DNA of 64,000 nucleotides from a bacterium (GTDB lineage: Bacteria; Bacillota; Bacilli; Lactobacillales; Streptococcaceae): the NCBI GenBank assembly GCA_905221115.1, contig CAJNBX010000001.1, positions 310,001-374,000 on the forward strand, written 5' to 3'. The first letter of the stretch is position 1, and every line of letters starts with the position of its first letter. This document shows, one piece after another, positions 40,802 to 52,379 of the stretch. The notes under the pieces are model-generated. The model had not been told where the DNA came from and searched no databases. It worked only from the letters and a program-made list of their open reading frames with translations. The translations under genes and the position numbers were made by a program.

Positions 40802-40830
40802 CCTTTTTTCCTCTCGCTTTTATTATACAA

Positions 40831-40856
40831 CAAAGAGGAGGCACATACCTCCTTTT
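40831..40856 (-). terminator. Hairpin after folD
   Basis: AGGAGG-TATGTG-CCTCCT with short A/T flanks; probably ends folD. A TATAAT for nnrD lies just beyond at 40822-40827. Confidence 0.6.
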
Positions 40857-40942
40857 GTAATCTTATATCTAAAATTTAATATTCATTTCTGCCATTTTAA
40901 ATATAGCTATAGAAAATACACTCTCTTCAGCGAATGTTTCTC

Positions 40943-41800
40943 TTATTTTCTATCCAATGTCCGAAGTGCTGCCTGATAGGTTTGCTCCATCAGCATGGTA
41001 ATGGTCATAGGACCGACACCTCCAGGGACTGGTGTGATATGGCTAGCAAGTGGTGCAACTGCCTCATAATCTACATCCCCACAGAGCTTGCCATTTTCAT
41101 CACGATTCATCCCAACGTCAATGACAACCGCACCTGGTTTGATAAAATCAGCAGTCACAAACTTGGCACGACCGATTGCAACAACCAGAATATCTGCTTT
41201 AGCAGCCACCTTGGCAAGATTATGGGTGCGTGAATGGGTCAAAGTCACAGTCGCATTTTTAGCCAACAGAAGCTGAGCCATAGGTTTTCCGACGATATTG
41301 GAACGACCGATGACGACCGCATTTTTACCTTCCAAGTCAATCCCGTATTCATGAAACATTTCCATAATTCCTGCAGGTGTTGAAGGAATCATGACTGGGT
41401 GACCAGACCAAAGGCGTCCCATATTTAGAGGATGGAAACCATCCACATCCTTTTCTGGGTCAATGGCCAACAAAACCGCCTCTTCATCGATATGTTTTGG
41501 TAATGGTAACTGGACCAAAATCCCATGCCAAGCTGGATTCTGATTATATTTAGCAATCAGATCTAACAATTCCTCTTGAGTAATGGTCTCTGGAACTCGC
41601 ACTACTTCGCTACGGAAACCAGCCGCAAGAGCTGACCTCTCCTTGTTGCGAACATAGACTTGGCTGGCTGGATTGTCCCCAACCAAAATCACTACCAAAC
41701 CAGGTACTAGACCTGTCTCTTCCTTTAATCTTGCAGTTTTTTCAGCCAACTGCCCCTGCAATTTGGCCGCTAAAGCTTTCCCATCAATAATCTGTGTCAT
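40943..41800 (-). CDS. folD: Methylenetetrahydrofolate dehydrogenase/cyclohydrolase
   Basis: Bifunctional one-carbon enzyme interconverting 5,10-methylene-, methenyl- and 10-formyl-tetrahydrofolate, supplying purine and methionine synthesis. The 285-residue product has the catalytic [14 protein letters not shown] (Tyr and Lys), LPLPKHIDE, and [17 protein letters not shown] plus PGGVGPMTI signatures. Start at 41800 ([14 protein letters not shown]) behind AGAAGTG. A MET-box lies upstream. Confidence 0.97.
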   Translation of the reverse strand: MTQIIDGKALAAKLQGQLAEKTARLKEETGLVPGLVVILVGDNPASQVYVRNKERSALAAGFRSEVVRVPETITQEELLDLIAKYNQNPAWHGILVQLPLPKHIDEEAVLLAIDPEKDVDGFHPLNMGRLWSGHPVMIPSTPAGIMEMFHEYGIDLEGKNAVVIGRSNIVGKPMAQLLLAKNATVTLTHSRTHNLAKVAAKADILVVAIGRAKFVTADFIKPGAVVIDVGMNRDENGKLCGDVDYEAVAPLASHITPVPGGVGPMTITMLMEQTYQAALRTLDRK

Positions 41801-41830
41801 ATCACTTCTCTTTTCTTTCAAATATCTTCC

Positions 41831-41839
41831 ATTATACCA
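41831..41839 (-). promoter_or_regulatory. Extended -10 promoter of folD
   Basis: TGG-TATAAT (hexamer 41831-41836) on the minus strand about 30 bases before the start codon, with no good -35, as often seen at activator-dependent promoters. Confidence 0.7.
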
Positions 41840-41881
41840 AAAACTGCCAGCACCCTCTAACACTTCTTTCCTAGGTAATCC

Positions 41882-41898
41882 TATAGTTTCAAACTATA
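41882..41898. promoter_or_regulatory. MET-box operator upstream of folD
   Basis: TATAGTTTCAAACTATA, a perfect match to the streptococcal MET-box (TATAGTTtnaAACTATA) recognised by MtaR/MetR LysR regulators. It is centred about 65 bases before the predicted folD transcription start, the usual place for LysR activators. Confidence 0.88.
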
Positions 41899-41900
41899 AG

Positions 41901-41922
41901 AAAAAGCTCTGGTTGAGCTTTT
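41901..41922 (-). terminator. Terminator of the glutamine-type ABC pair
   Basis: AAAAGCTC-AACCA-GAGCTTTTT on the minus strand, directly beside the MET-box. Confidence 0.8.
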
Positions 41923-41953
41923 CACTAATCTTGTCTTGAAATTTTAAAATAGA

Positions 41954-42688
41954 TTATAAAACCTTACTCAAGAAATCTTTAGTCCGTTGTTCTTGGGTTT
42001 GTTCAAAAATCTGTTCAGGTGTTCCGTCTTCAACAACCACACCGTCTGCCATAAAGATGACACGATCTGCCACCTCACGGGCAAATCCCATCTCATGTGT
42101 TACGATAACCATAGTCATTCCTGACTTGGCAAGGTCTTGCATAACAGCTAGAACTTCTCCAACCATCTCAGGGTCCAGAGCTGAAGTCGGCTCGTCAAAG
42201 AGCAAAACATCAGGTTCCATGGCCAACCCACGCGCGATGGCAATCCGTTGTTGCTGCCCACCCGACAAACTCTGTGGATAAGCAGTTGCCTTATCTGGTA
42301 AACCAACTTTTTCCAAAAGTTCCTGAGCTCTCTTCTCAGCAACTGCCTTACTTTCACCTTTGGTCTTGATAGGAGACAGGGTGATATTTTCCATCACAGT
42401 CATATTAGGAAAGAGGTTGAATTGTTGGAAAACCATCCCCATCTTCTCACGCATGGCGAAGAGGTCATTCTTCTTGTCCGTAATATCAACTCCCTCAAAG
42501 ATAACCTTCCCCTTGGTCGCTTCTTCCAACAAATTCATAGAGCGAAGCAAGGTAGATTTCCCGCTCCCTGAAGGACCGATGATAACGACAACTTCTCCTC
42601 TTTTAATCTCGAGGTTGATGCCCTTCAATACTTCATTCTTTCCAAATGATTTATGTAAATTTTCAATTTTTATCAAGGTTTCTGTCAT
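41954..42688 (-). CDS. Polar amino acid ABC transporter ATP-binding protein
   Basis: GlnQ-type ATPase, 244 residues. Walker [10 protein letters not shown] (37-45), Q-loop [13 protein letters not shown], signature LSGGQQQR (near 140), Walker [15 protein letters not shown] and switch VTHEMGF are all intact. Its ATG overlaps the permease stop by one base (TAATG). Probably serves uptake of glutamine or another polar amino acid; the specificity is not readable from the ATPase. Confidence 0.92.
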   Translation of the reverse strand: MTETLIKIENLHKSFGKNEVLKGINLEIKRGEVVVIIGPSGSGKSTLLRSMNLLEEATKGKVIFEGVDITDKKNDLFAMREKMGMVFQQFNLFPNMTVMENITLSPIKTKGESKAVAEKRAQELLEKVGLPDKATAYPQSLSGGQQQRIAIARGLAMEPDVLLFDEPTSALDPEMVGEVLAVMQDLAKSGMTMVIVTHEMGFAREVADRVIFMADGVVVEDGTPEQIFEQTQEQRTKDFLSKVL

Positions 42689-43371
42689 TATTTCTTATCT
42701 CCTTGTCCCATACGTTTTTCAAAAGCTTTCAAGGCTACGGTCAAAATAGAGGTCATAATCAAGTAGTAAAAGGCTGCAAATAAAAGTGGTGTTAAAGGTA
42801 GATAGGTTGTTGTAGAGACTGTTGTAGCCCCGTTCCATAACTCCATAACACCGATAGCTGATAAGAGGGAGCTGTCCTTGATAATGGTGATAAATTCGTT
42901 CCCCAATGCTGGCAAGATATTTTTGATAGCTTGTGGCAAAATCACATAGCGCATAGCATTTTTAGGACGAATCCCTAAAGAATAGGCCGCCTCTAGCTGA
43001 CCCTTAGGAACCGCATTAATCCCGGCCCGAACAGTCTCAGAAACATAGGCACCACTGTTCATAGAAATAATCAAAATCCCTGGAATCAGACGAGAAAGAT
43101 CAACACCCAAAATCCCAACCTGAATAGTCGGAGCATTGATATGCATAAGAGCAAAGGCAATCATAATCTGAACCATCATCGGTGTCCCACGGAAAATCCA
43201 AACGTACAAGTTGGCCAGCCAAACAAGCGGTTTAAAATTTGAACGTTGCCCAAAAGCCAAAACAACACCCAAAATGGTTCCCAAAAAGACAACACAGATA
43301 GAAATGAGAACCGTCACGACAGCCCCATAGTTAAAATAAGGTAAATACTTAGGTAAAAAAGAAAAATTCAT
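42688..43371 (-). CDS. Polar amino acid ABC transporter permease
   Basis: HisM/GlnP-type permease, 227 residues, with five hydrophobic segments and the EAA loop [26 protein letters not shown] stretch near 145-165 that docks on the ATPase. Start at 43371 ([16 protein letters not shown]). No solute-binding protein is encoded beside it and no binding domain is fused, so the receptor must be elsewhere. Confidence 0.9.
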   Translation of the reverse strand: MNFSFLPKYLPYFNYGAVVTVLISICVVFLGTILGVVLAFGQRSNFKPLVWLANLYVWIFRGTPMMVQIMIAFALMHINAPTIQVGILGVDLSRLIPGILIISMNSGAYVSETVRAGINAVPKGQLEAAYSLGIRPKNAMRYVILPQAIKNILPALGNEFITIIKDSSLLSAIGVMELWNGATTVSTTTYLPLTPLLFAAFYYLIMTSILTVALKAFEKRMGQGDKK

Positions 43372-43405
43372 AGTCACACTGCTTTCTAAAATAGAATACT
43401 GTATT

Positions 43406-43434
43406 ATTATAACATGTATTGAATTAAAATGCAA
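43406..43434 (-). promoter_or_regulatory. Promoter of the amino acid ABC pair
   Basis: TTGCAT (43429-43434), 17-base spacer, extended -10 TGT-TATAAT (43406-43411) on the minus strand. Confidence 0.8.
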
Positions 43435-43561
43435 ACTTTTTATCCGATTTATTCAAAAAAACTTTAAGCTGGTAGAATTAGCGAGAAATCTTAGTTTTTT
43501 CTAGTCAAGTTGGCCTCCTTTATGGTAAAATAGTAACGATAAGAAATGAAGGAGAATCAAA

Positions 43562-43792
43562 ATGGAATCACATTTGGTTAGAATCATCAACCGCCTTGAA
43601 GCAATGGCAAAAGACGGCGGAAATTTAAAACGTAATTTTGAACGCGAAGGAGTTGTTGTTGCAGAAGTTGCATACAGTCACGACGAAGAAAACGGATCAA
43701 TCTTTACCCTTCGTGATGTAGAAGCTCGCGAAACTTATACGTTTGACAGCATTGACTTGATTGCAATGGAGATTTACGAACTCCTTTACTAA
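43562..43792 (+). CDS. DUF1797 (YkuJ-like) family protein
   Basis: A 76-residue acidic cytoplasmic protein starting MESHLVRIINRLEAMAKDGG, of the DUF1797/YkuJ family; function unknown. AAGGAG ribosome site and an extended -10 (TGG-TAAAAT) upstream. Single gene ending in a good terminator, divergent to the amino acid transporter. Confidence 0.85.
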   Translation: MESHLVRIINRLEAMAKDGGNLKRNFEREGVVVAEVAYSHDEENGSIFTLRDVEARETYTFDSIDLIAMEIYELLY

Positions 43793-43829
43793 TACAAAAC
43801 AAGCTGGGATTGCCCCTGCATGTATAACC

Positions 43830-43864
43830 AAAATCCTTTTTGTCTCACAAATAGGATTTTTTTA
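43830..43864 (+). terminator. Terminator of the DUF1797 gene
   Basis: AAAATCCtTTTTGT-CTC-ACAAATAGGATTTT followed by TTTT on the plus strand. Confidence 0.82.
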
Positions 43865-43923
43865 TAGTCCAAATTCACAAAAATTTTCATTGTAACAACT
43901 TCTCAAAGCTGCAATCTTTTTAC

Positions 43924-43951
43924 TTGCTTTACACCCCAATCCTGTTATAAT
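43924..43951 (+). promoter_or_regulatory. Promoter of clpE
   Basis: TTGCTT (43924-43929), 16-base spacer, extended -10 TGT-TATAAT (43946-43951). Confidence 0.75.
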
Positions 43952-43964
43952 GAGAGTATAGAAA

Positions 43965-43981
43965 TTTGACTATTTTTGACC
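43965..43981. promoter_or_regulatory. CtsR operator of clpE
   Basis: On the minus strand GGTCAAAAATAGTCAAA, matching the CtsR heptad repeat RGTCAAA-NAN-RGTCAAA. It overlaps the predicted clpE transcription start, so binding would block the promoter until heat or protein stress. Confidence 0.88.
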
Positions 43982-44021
43982 TTTGAACAGGTCAGGCTAA
44001 AGAAAGAAATGAGGTAGATGT

Positions 44022-46280
44022 ATGCTTTGTCAAAACTGTAAAATTAACGACTCAACTATTCATCTTTACACCAATCTCAATGGAAAACAAAAACAAATTG
44101 ACCTCTGTCAAAACTGCTACAAGATTATCAAAACAGACCCTAACAACAGCCTCTTTAAAGGTATGACGGATCTGAACAATCGTGACTTTGATCCCTTTGG
44201 TGATTTCTTCAATGACCTAAACAATTTTAGACCTTCTAGCAATACTCCTCCGACTCCCCCAACCCAATCAGGTGGAGGTTACGGTGGAAACGGCGGTTAT
44301 GGCTCCCTAAATCGTGGATCTGCCCAAACTCCACCTCCAAGCCAAGAAAAAGGCCTGCTAGAAGAATTTGGTATCAACGTAACTGAAATTGCCCGTCGTG
44401 GCGATATCGACCCCGTTATTGGGCGCGATGATGAGATTATTCGTGTCATCGAGATTCTCAATCGCAGAACCAAGAATAATCCTGTTCTTATTGGCGAACC
44501 AGGTGTCGGAAAAACGGCCGTTGTCGAAGGTCTAGCTCAGAAAATCGTTGATGGCGACGTTCCACATAAACTACAAGGCAAACAAGTCATCCGTCTGGAT
44601 GTGGTTAGCTTGGTTCAAGGAACGGGTATCCGTGGACAATTTGAAGAACGCATGCAAAAACTCATGGAAGAAATTCGCAAACGTGAGGACATCATCCTCT
44701 TTATCGATGAAATCCATGAAATTGTTGGTGCTGGTTCTGCGGGCGATGGCAATATGGATGCAGGAAATATCCTCAAGCCAGCCCTTGCTCGTGGGGAACT
44801 GCAACTGGTCGGTGCCACTACCCTCAATGAATACCGTATCATTGAAAAAGATGCTGCCCTAGAGCGTCGTATGCAGCCTGTCAAAGTTGATGAACCAACA
44901 GTGGAAGAAACAATCACTATCCTCAAAGGAATTCAAAAGAAATACGAAGACTACCACCACGTTCAGTATACCGATGTTGCAATTGAAGCAGCTGCAACTC
45001 TTTCCAATCGCTACATCCAAGATCGCTTCTTGCCTGACAAGGCCATTGACCTCCTAGATGAAGCTGGTTCTAAGATGAACTTGACCTTGAATTTTGTCGA
45101 TCCTAAAGTAATTGATCAGCGCTTGATTGAGGCTGAAAATCTCAAATCTCAAGCTACACGAGAAGAAGATTTTGAAAAGGCCGCCTACTTCCGTGACCAG
45201 ATTGCCAAGTATAAGGAAATGCAAAAGAAAAAGGTCACAGACCAAGATACTCCTATTATCAGTGAGAAAACCATTGAACATATTATCGAGCAGAAAACCA
45301 ATATCCCTGTTGGCGATTTGAAAGAGAAAGAACAATCTCAACTCATCCATCTAGCCGAAGATCTCAAGTCTCATGTTATTGGGCAAGACGATGCTGTCGA
45401 TAAGATTGCCAAGGCTATTCGCCGTAATCGTGTCGGTCTCGGTACGCCTAACCGCCCAATCGGAAGCTTCCTCTTCGTCGGACCAACTGGGGTCGGTAAG
45501 ACAGAACTTTCCAAACAATTAGCTATCGAACTCTTTGGTTCTGCTGACAGCATGATTCGCTTTGACATGAGTGAATACATGGAAAAACACAGCGTAGCTA
45601 AGTTGGTCGGCGCCCCTCCAGGTTATATTGGCTACGATGAGGCTGGGCAATTAACTGAAAAAGTTCGCCGCAATCCATATTCTCTTATTCTCTTTGATGA
45701 AGTAGAGAAAGCCCATCCAGATGTTATGCACATGTTCCTCCAGGTCTTGGACGATGGTCGTTTGACAGATGGGCAAGGACGTACCGTTAGCTTCAAGGAT
45801 GCCATCATCATCATGACTTCAAATGCAGGTACAGGTAAGGCAGAAGCCAGCGTTGGATTTGGGGCAGCTCGCGAAGGACGTACCAACTCTGTTCTCGGTG
45901 AACTCGGCAACTTCTTTAGCCCAGAGTTTATGAACCGTTTTGATGGTATTATCGAATTTAAGGCTCTCAGCAAAGAGAACCTCCTTCAGATTGTCGAGCT
46001 TATGCTAGCAGACGTTAACAAGCGCCTTTCTAGCAACAATATTCATTTAGATGTAACTGAAAAGGTCAAGGAAAAATTAGTTGACCTCGGTTATGATCCA
46101 AAAATGGGAGCACGCCCACTTCGTCGTACTATTCAAGACTATATTGAAGACGCAATCACTGACTACTACCTTGAAAATCCAAGCGAAAAAGACCTCAAGG
46201 CAGTTATGACCAGCAAGGGTAAGATTCAAATCAAGTCTGCCAAAAAAGCTGAAGTGAAGACTTCTGAAAAAGAAGTATAA
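44022..46280 (+). CDS. clpE: ATP-dependent Clp protease ATP-binding subunit ClpE
   Basis: HSP100 unfoldase that feeds ClpP. The 752-residue product has an N-terminal zinc finger (CQNC...CQNC, residues 3-30), a glycine/proline-rich linker (about 75-105), AAA-1 with GEPGVGKT, a UVR-like coiled region ([15 protein letters not shown]), AAA-2 with GPTGVGKT and the IDEIHEI and FDEVEKAH Walker B segments. The zinc finger separates it from ClpC and ClpL. Behind a CtsR box. Confidence 0.96.
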   Translation: MLCQNCKINDSTIHLYTNLNGKQKQIDLCQNCYKIIKTDPNNSLFKGMTDLNNRDFDPFGDFFNDLNNFRPSSNTPPTPPTQSGGGYGGNGGYGSLNRGSAQTPPPSQEKGLLEEFGINVTEIARRGDIDPVIGRDDEIIRVIEILNRRTKNNPVLIGEPGVGKTAVVEGLAQKIVDGDVPHKLQGKQVIRLDVVSLVQGTGIRGQFEERMQKLMEEIRKREDIILFIDEIHEIVGAGSAGDGNMDAGNILKPALARGELQLVGATTLNEYRIIEKDAALERRMQPVKVDEPTVEETITILKGIQKKYEDYHHVQYTDVAIEAAATLSNRYIQDRFLPDKAIDLLDEAGSKMNLTLNFVDPKVIDQRLIEAENLKSQATREEDFEKAAYFRDQIAKYKEMQKKKVTDQDTPIISEKTIEHIIEQKTNIPVGDLKEKEQSQLIHLAEDLKSHVIGQDDAVDKIAKAIRRNRVGLGTPNRPIGSFLFVGPTGVGKTELSKQLAIELFGSADSMIRFDMSEYMEKHSVAKLVGAPPGYIGYDEAGQLTEKVRRNPYSLILFDEVEKAHPDVMHMFLQVLDDGRLTDGQGRTVSFKDAIIIMTSNAGTGKAEASVGFGAAREGRTNSVLGELGNFFSPEFMNRFDGIIEFKALSKENLLQIVELMLADVNKRLSSNNIHLDVTEKVKEKLVDLGYDPKMGARPLRRTIQDYIEDAITDYYLENPSEKDLKAVMTSKGKIQIKSAKKAEVKTSEKEV

Positions 46281-46288
46281 ATCCTATA

Positions 46289-46328
46289 GAAAAGGAGTAG
46301 AAAATGAAATTTTTCTGCTTCTTTTTTA
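46289..46328 (+). terminator. Terminator of clpE
   Basis: AGtAGAAAA-TGAAA-TTTTTCTgCT stem extended on both sides and followed by TTTTTT on the plus strand. Confidence 0.75.
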
Positions 46329-46347
46329 CTAAAATAACTGTAATTTC

Positions 46348-46376
46348 TTGACAGCTTGCCCTTTGTCCATTATGAT
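46348..46376 (+). promoter_or_regulatory. Promoter of the Nudix gene
   Basis: Consensus TTGACA (46348-46353), 17-base spacer, TATGAT (46371-46376). Confidence 0.85.
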
Positions 46377-46410
46377 AATAATAACGATACTAGATAATGA
46401 GGAAAATTCA

Positions 46411-46863
46411 ATGGCAAACCCAACTTTCGGAGAAAAAAAAGTGAATACAGACTATGTTGCACGCTATGGAGTGTATGCAGTTATCCCTGATGCTGAACAA
46501 AAACAAATAGTCTTAGTTCAAGCTCCTAATGGTGCTTGGTTCTTACCAGGTGGCGAAATTGAATCAGGTGAAAATCATCAGGAAGCCCTAAAGCGTGAAT
46601 TGATTGAAGAGCTTGGTTTCACAGCTGAAATTGGTACTTATTACGGACAAGCTGACGAATATTTCTACTCTCGTCACCGTGACACCTACTACTACAATCC
46701 TGCCTACCTCTATGAAGCGACATCTTTCAAGGAAGTTCAAAAACCACTAGAAGACTTTAATCATATTGCCTGGTTCCCTATTGATGAGGCTATTGAAAAT
46801 CTCAAACGTGGTAGTCATAAATGGGCCATTCAATCTTGGAAAAAACAGCATAAGATTGACTAA
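46411..46863 (+). CDS. Nudix family hydrolase
   Basis: Hydrolase of nucleoside diphosphates linked to another moiety, 150 residues. The Nudix box GEIESGENHQEALKRELIEE fits G-x5-E-x7-REUxEExGU exactly (about residues 51-73). Start at the ATG at 46411 (MANPTFGEKKVNTDYV). Substrate is unknown; MutT-like or ADP-sugar activity are equally possible. Own promoter upstream and DUF1827 gene downstream. Confidence 0.88.
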   Translation: MANPTFGEKKVNTDYVARYGVYAVIPDAEQKQIVLVQAPNGAWFLPGGEIESGENHQEALKRELIEELGFTAEIGTYYGQADEYFYSRHRDTYYYNPAYLYEATSFKEVQKPLEDFNHIAWFPIDEAIENLKRGSHKWAIQSWKKQHKID

Positions 46864-46885
46864 ATCAAGCGACTTTATTTAAAAA

Positions 46886-46895
46886 GTGCTATAAT
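46886..46895 (+). promoter_or_regulatory. Extended -10 of the DUF1827 gene
   Basis: TGC-TATAAT about 27 bases before the start, followed by a CGGAGGAAATGTT ribosome site. Confidence 0.65.
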
Positions 46896-46921
46896 AGTAT
46901 TAGAAAATCGGAGGAAATGTT

Positions 46922-47221
46922 ATGAAGCTTATCAATACGACAAACTCACACTCGCAACTTGTAAAAAGCCAGCTAGAAAGTACAGATGCAACCCTTGTTG
47001 AGGTCTATTCTGCTGGAAATACAGATGTTATTTTTACCCAAGCTCCGCTTCACTATGAAATCCTCATCTCAAATAAACACCGTGCTATTCGAGAAACTGA
47101 AATCGAAGCCATCCAAGAATTTTTCTTGAAACGTAAAATTGATAAGGAGTCTATTGATGAAGCCAATATCAAAACCCTCTACTCAGAAAAATTAATTGGG
47201 ATTTCGATTCCAATCAAATAA
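46922..47221 (+). CDS. DUF1827 family protein
   Basis: A 99-residue cytoplasmic protein starting MKLINTTNSHSQLVKSQLES, a DUF1827-type sequence found in streptococci and relatives; function unknown. It has no membrane segment and no recognisable catalytic motif. It has its own extended -10 and a strong ribosome site, and converges on ezrA with a shared terminator. Confidence 0.8.
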   Translation: MKLINTTNSHSQLVKSQLESTDATLVEVYSAGNTDVIFTQAPLHYEILISNKHRAIRETEIEAIQEFFLKRKIDKESIDEANIKTLYSEKLIGISIPIK

Positions 47222-47340
47222 AATTTTGGAGAGATTAGAAAGCTATTGAACCTTATAGACAAAACATAGGTTCTGACTTGCTTTTTAAATCGTCCCCAAT
47301 TTTTTATCTTGAGATCTTATCATACAAGATTTTATAGACA

Positions 47341-47396
47341 AATAATAAAAAAGATTTGGTTCTGCTTCTCACAAAACCAAATCTTTTTTTATTATT
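47341..47396. terminator. Bidirectional terminator DUF1827 / ezrA
   Basis: Very long inverted repeat: AATAATAAAAAAGATTTGGT on the left is matched by ACCAAATCTTTTTTTATTATT on the right (one extra T), with an 11-14 base loop. It serves both convergent genes. Confidence 0.9.
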
Positions 47397-49124
47397 TTAG
47401 AAACGAATTGTTTCACGTGTTTTCTCATACGAGGTAACAAAGCGGTTGGTTACACCAGGCTCTGCCACTTCCAATGCTTGAGAAATTTTGTCAAATGAAG
47501 CGCGATAATCAAATTCTTTTTCAAAAATATCTAAAGCTTCGTTAAATGCTTCTTGGATGCGTTCATCAAATGAGCGGTAACGGTTAGAATATTGTAAGAG
47601 TTGCTCTGTCAAGGTTGCATACTGTACAATATTATAAGTTTCCGTTTCTAAAGCTTCCATATCATTCGTTGCAATTTCTAGAACACGGTTAACTGACTCT
47701 ATATTGACCAATTTTTGTTCTAATTCAGCCATTAGATCTTCCGTATTATTACTTGCTGTAAAGAATAACTTCAAGAAAGTTTGTGGAATACCAGGTAGGT
47801 TCCGTTTTTCCATATATCTCTTGATTGTATGGAGACGATTAACATATACATTTGCTTTTTGACGTGCATTGATATCATCTTTCTCAATTCGTGCAAGACG
47901 CTCACTAACTGAAATCTGTTCATCTTCAATCTCTTTAAGATTTTCCTGTAAAGATTCAAGATTTTCTTCAAGAATTGAATATGCTTGAGTTGGTTCATCT
48001 TGATTTGAAGTTGCCTCAATAATAGCAGTCTCAAAGCTTTCTAATTCGGACTGTAAACGACGAACATGACTTGCATCCGATTCAGAAAGTAAATAACTTT
48101 TACTCAAACGCTCAATATCTTCTATCAATAAAGCATTATTTTCCTTCATGTGTTGAAGATAAGTAGGAAGTGTTGCTACTAAACCTTCTACCACTTTCTG
48201 TGCAGCAATTTCTCGTGTAAAAATATCATAAAGTGCATTAATCTCTTCTTGAACTTGAGTATTTTCGTACTCTGCATTATCCAATTCTAGTTTCGCAATA
48301 TTCTCATGATTTTTCTTGAGAGCTTCATAAAGCAGTTGGAAACGCGCTTCAATATCCGTTTCAGCAAAATGATAATTAGCATCTAAAAGCTTACGGTAAC
48401 CATCTTCTAAATCTTCCAGTTGATCAGGTAGATCTTTAGATAATGTTGCTACAATTGCTGGTATACGATCAACAATATGCGTTAAAGCCAAGATATGATT
48501 TTCAGCATTATCCAAAATCACAGCAGCTTCTACTGGGTCACCTGACGAATTTAAAGTTACAAACTGAGAAAACTCGGATTGGATATTTTCCAATTGTTTT
48601 TCAATTTCAGATAAACCTTGGCCATATTCTTCAGAATGATCAGCAACTCGGTGTTGCAACTCTTCAAACAAGTCCAAGGTATGAAGAACACGTCCACTAT
48701 TTTTAGACTCTTGTTTCTCCAAATCTGCCAAGGCATTGCGAATTGCCGCAATATCTTCTTCAATTAAGGTAATTTGACTCTCGATTTGATCAATTTGATG
48801 ACTCGCTTTGAAAAAACGGAACGAGTTATTGTAACCTTCTGCCTCGAAAAGATTATTTTCGATATCGGCAAAAGAATTAAGGGATAAATCAACCCATTTT
48901 TGATTCCATTCACGGAAAGTCACCTGACTTTGTCCAATCAAGTGCATATTTTTTACAGCTTCAACTTCATCATTAACTGGAAGATTGTACAGTTCTTCTT
49001 TTTTCTCTTCTAAAATTGCTAGTTTACTTTCATTGCGTTTCCTTACATAGATTGCGATAGCATAAGCAATGACCAATAAAACTGCAACTGCAATTATCAA
49101 ATAAATTACTAGTCTAGCATACAT
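47397..49124 (-). CDS. ezrA: Septation ring regulator EzrA
   Basis: Membrane-anchored regulator of FtsZ ring assembly and of septal wall synthesis. The 575-residue product has one N-terminal transmembrane segment (about 3-25) followed by long coiled-coil spectrin-like repeats. The conserved patch near the C-terminus reads NLPGIPQTF. Start at 49124 (MYARLVIYLIIAV) behind AAGGAG. Its N-terminal 30 residues differ from the pneumococcal form I remember. Downstream of gyrB. Confidence 0.95.
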   Translation of the reverse strand: MYARLVIYLIIAVAVLLVIAYAIAIYVRKRNESKLAILEEKKEELYNLPVNDEVEAVKNMHLIGQSQVTFREWNQKWVDLSLNSFADIENNLFEAEGYNNSFRFFKASHQIDQIESQITLIEEDIAAIRNALADLEKQESKNSGRVLHTLDLFEELQHRVADHSEEYGQGLSEIEKQLENIQSEFSQFVTLNSSGDPVEAAVILDNAENHILALTHIVDRIPAIVATLSKDLPDQLEDLEDGYRKLLDANYHFAETDIEARFQLLYEALKKNHENIAKLELDNAEYENTQVQEEINALYDIFTREIAAQKVVEGLVATLPTYLQHMKENNALLIEDIERLSKSYLLSESDASHVRRLQSELESFETAIIEATSNQDEPTQAYSILEENLESLQENLKEIEDEQISVSERLARIEKDDINARQKANVYVNRLHTIKRYMEKRNLPGIPQTFLKLFFTASNNTEDLMAELEQKLVNIESVNRVLEIATNDMEALETETYNIVQYATLTEQLLQYSNRYRSFDERIQEAFNEALDIFEKEFDYRASFDKISQALEVAEPGVTNRFVTSYEKTRETIRF

Positions 49125-49205
49125 ATTAAACTCCTTTTTTACTTGAAACAATCGTAATGATTATATCATATTTTTTAGACCAAGGGAACTACTTCTCCCG
49201 ATTTT

Positions 49206-51730
<2,525 letters not shown>

Positions 51731-51737
51731 ACCCTTC

Positions 51738-51746
51738 ATTATAGCA
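51738..51746 (-). promoter_or_regulatory. Extended -10 of the HAD-gyrB unit, leaderless start
   Basis: TGC-TATAAT (hexamer 51738-51743) on the minus strand, then seven bases GAAGGGT and the ATG at 51730. The transcription start would coincide with the start codon or fall next to it. Confidence 0.7.
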
Positions 51747-51790
51747 TTTTTTTATGAAAAAAGCGATGATTTCCCTGAGTTTTCCACATA

Positions 51791-51816
51791 AAAAACGAGA
51801 GTTTGACTCCCGTTTT
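51791..51816 (-). terminator. Terminator of the DJ-1 gene
   Basis: AAAACGgGAGT-CAAA-CTCtCGTTTT followed by TT on the minus strand; overlaps the stop codon. Confidence 0.82.
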
Positions 51817-52369
51817 ATTGATTTTTACCAAAGACATCTCGATAGAGCATTCCTGTTCGTAAAGTCTCTGCGTCCCCTCCTAGCTGGTCCACCAACTCGT
51901 AGGCAAAGGCAAGGGCTGTTGATGGACCTCGACTGGTTATCAAATGACCATCTACCACTACTGTTTCCTTGACATATTGACCATCAAGGATTTGCTCTTG
52001 AACACCATCATAACAAGTGTACTGCTTGTTATTTAATAGCCCTGCTTGATTGAGGGCAATTGGCGCCGCACAAATGGCTGCCAGTTTCTTCCCTTCTTGC
52101 TCGAAACTTTGCAATTCTTGCATCAAGGCCTGATTGTCACGCAAATGTGCAGAACCAGGCATCCCTCCAGGAAGGACAATCATGTCATAGTCTGATAAAT
52201 CACCATCAAAGACACGATCTGCTTTTACTTGGATTGCGTGTGAACCCGTCACTTGCTCTTCAAATCCTACCATATCACAAGTAATATTAGCACGACGCAA
52301 GACATCTACAACTGTCAAAGATTCAATTTCTTCAAAGCCCTGAGCTAACATAACTGCTACTTTCACCAT
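51815..52369 (-). CDS. DJ-1/PfpI family protein
   Basis: DJ-1-like protein of 184 residues. It has the conserved glutamate in GFEEIE (near 15) and nucleophile cysteine in AAICAAPIAL (near 101), and a GPSTALAFAYEL stretch typical of the YajL/ThiJ subgroup. Proposed activities include protein/nucleotide deglycase or chaperone, and these are debated. Downstream of rodA by 10 bases, probably in one operon. Confidence 0.9.
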   Translation of the reverse strand: MVKVAVMLAQGFEEIESLTVVDVLRRANITCDMVGFEEQVTGSHAIQVKADRVFDGDLSDYDMIVLPGGMPGSAHLRDNQALMQELQSFEQEGKKLAAICAAPIALNQAGLLNNKQYTCYDGVQEQILDGQYVKETVVVDGHLITSRGPSTALAFAYELVDQLGGDAETLRTGMLYRDVFGKNQ

Positions 52370-52379
52370 GATTTTCTCC

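Noticed and set aside
41881..41922. MET-box region as part of a terminator only
   Set aside because: The 17-bp palindrome is separate from the AAAAGCTC terminator stem and matches the MET-box exactly, so I list them as two sites.
44615..44926. Antisense frame in clpE
   Set aside because: A shadow of the conserved AAA-1 domain; no independent coding signal.
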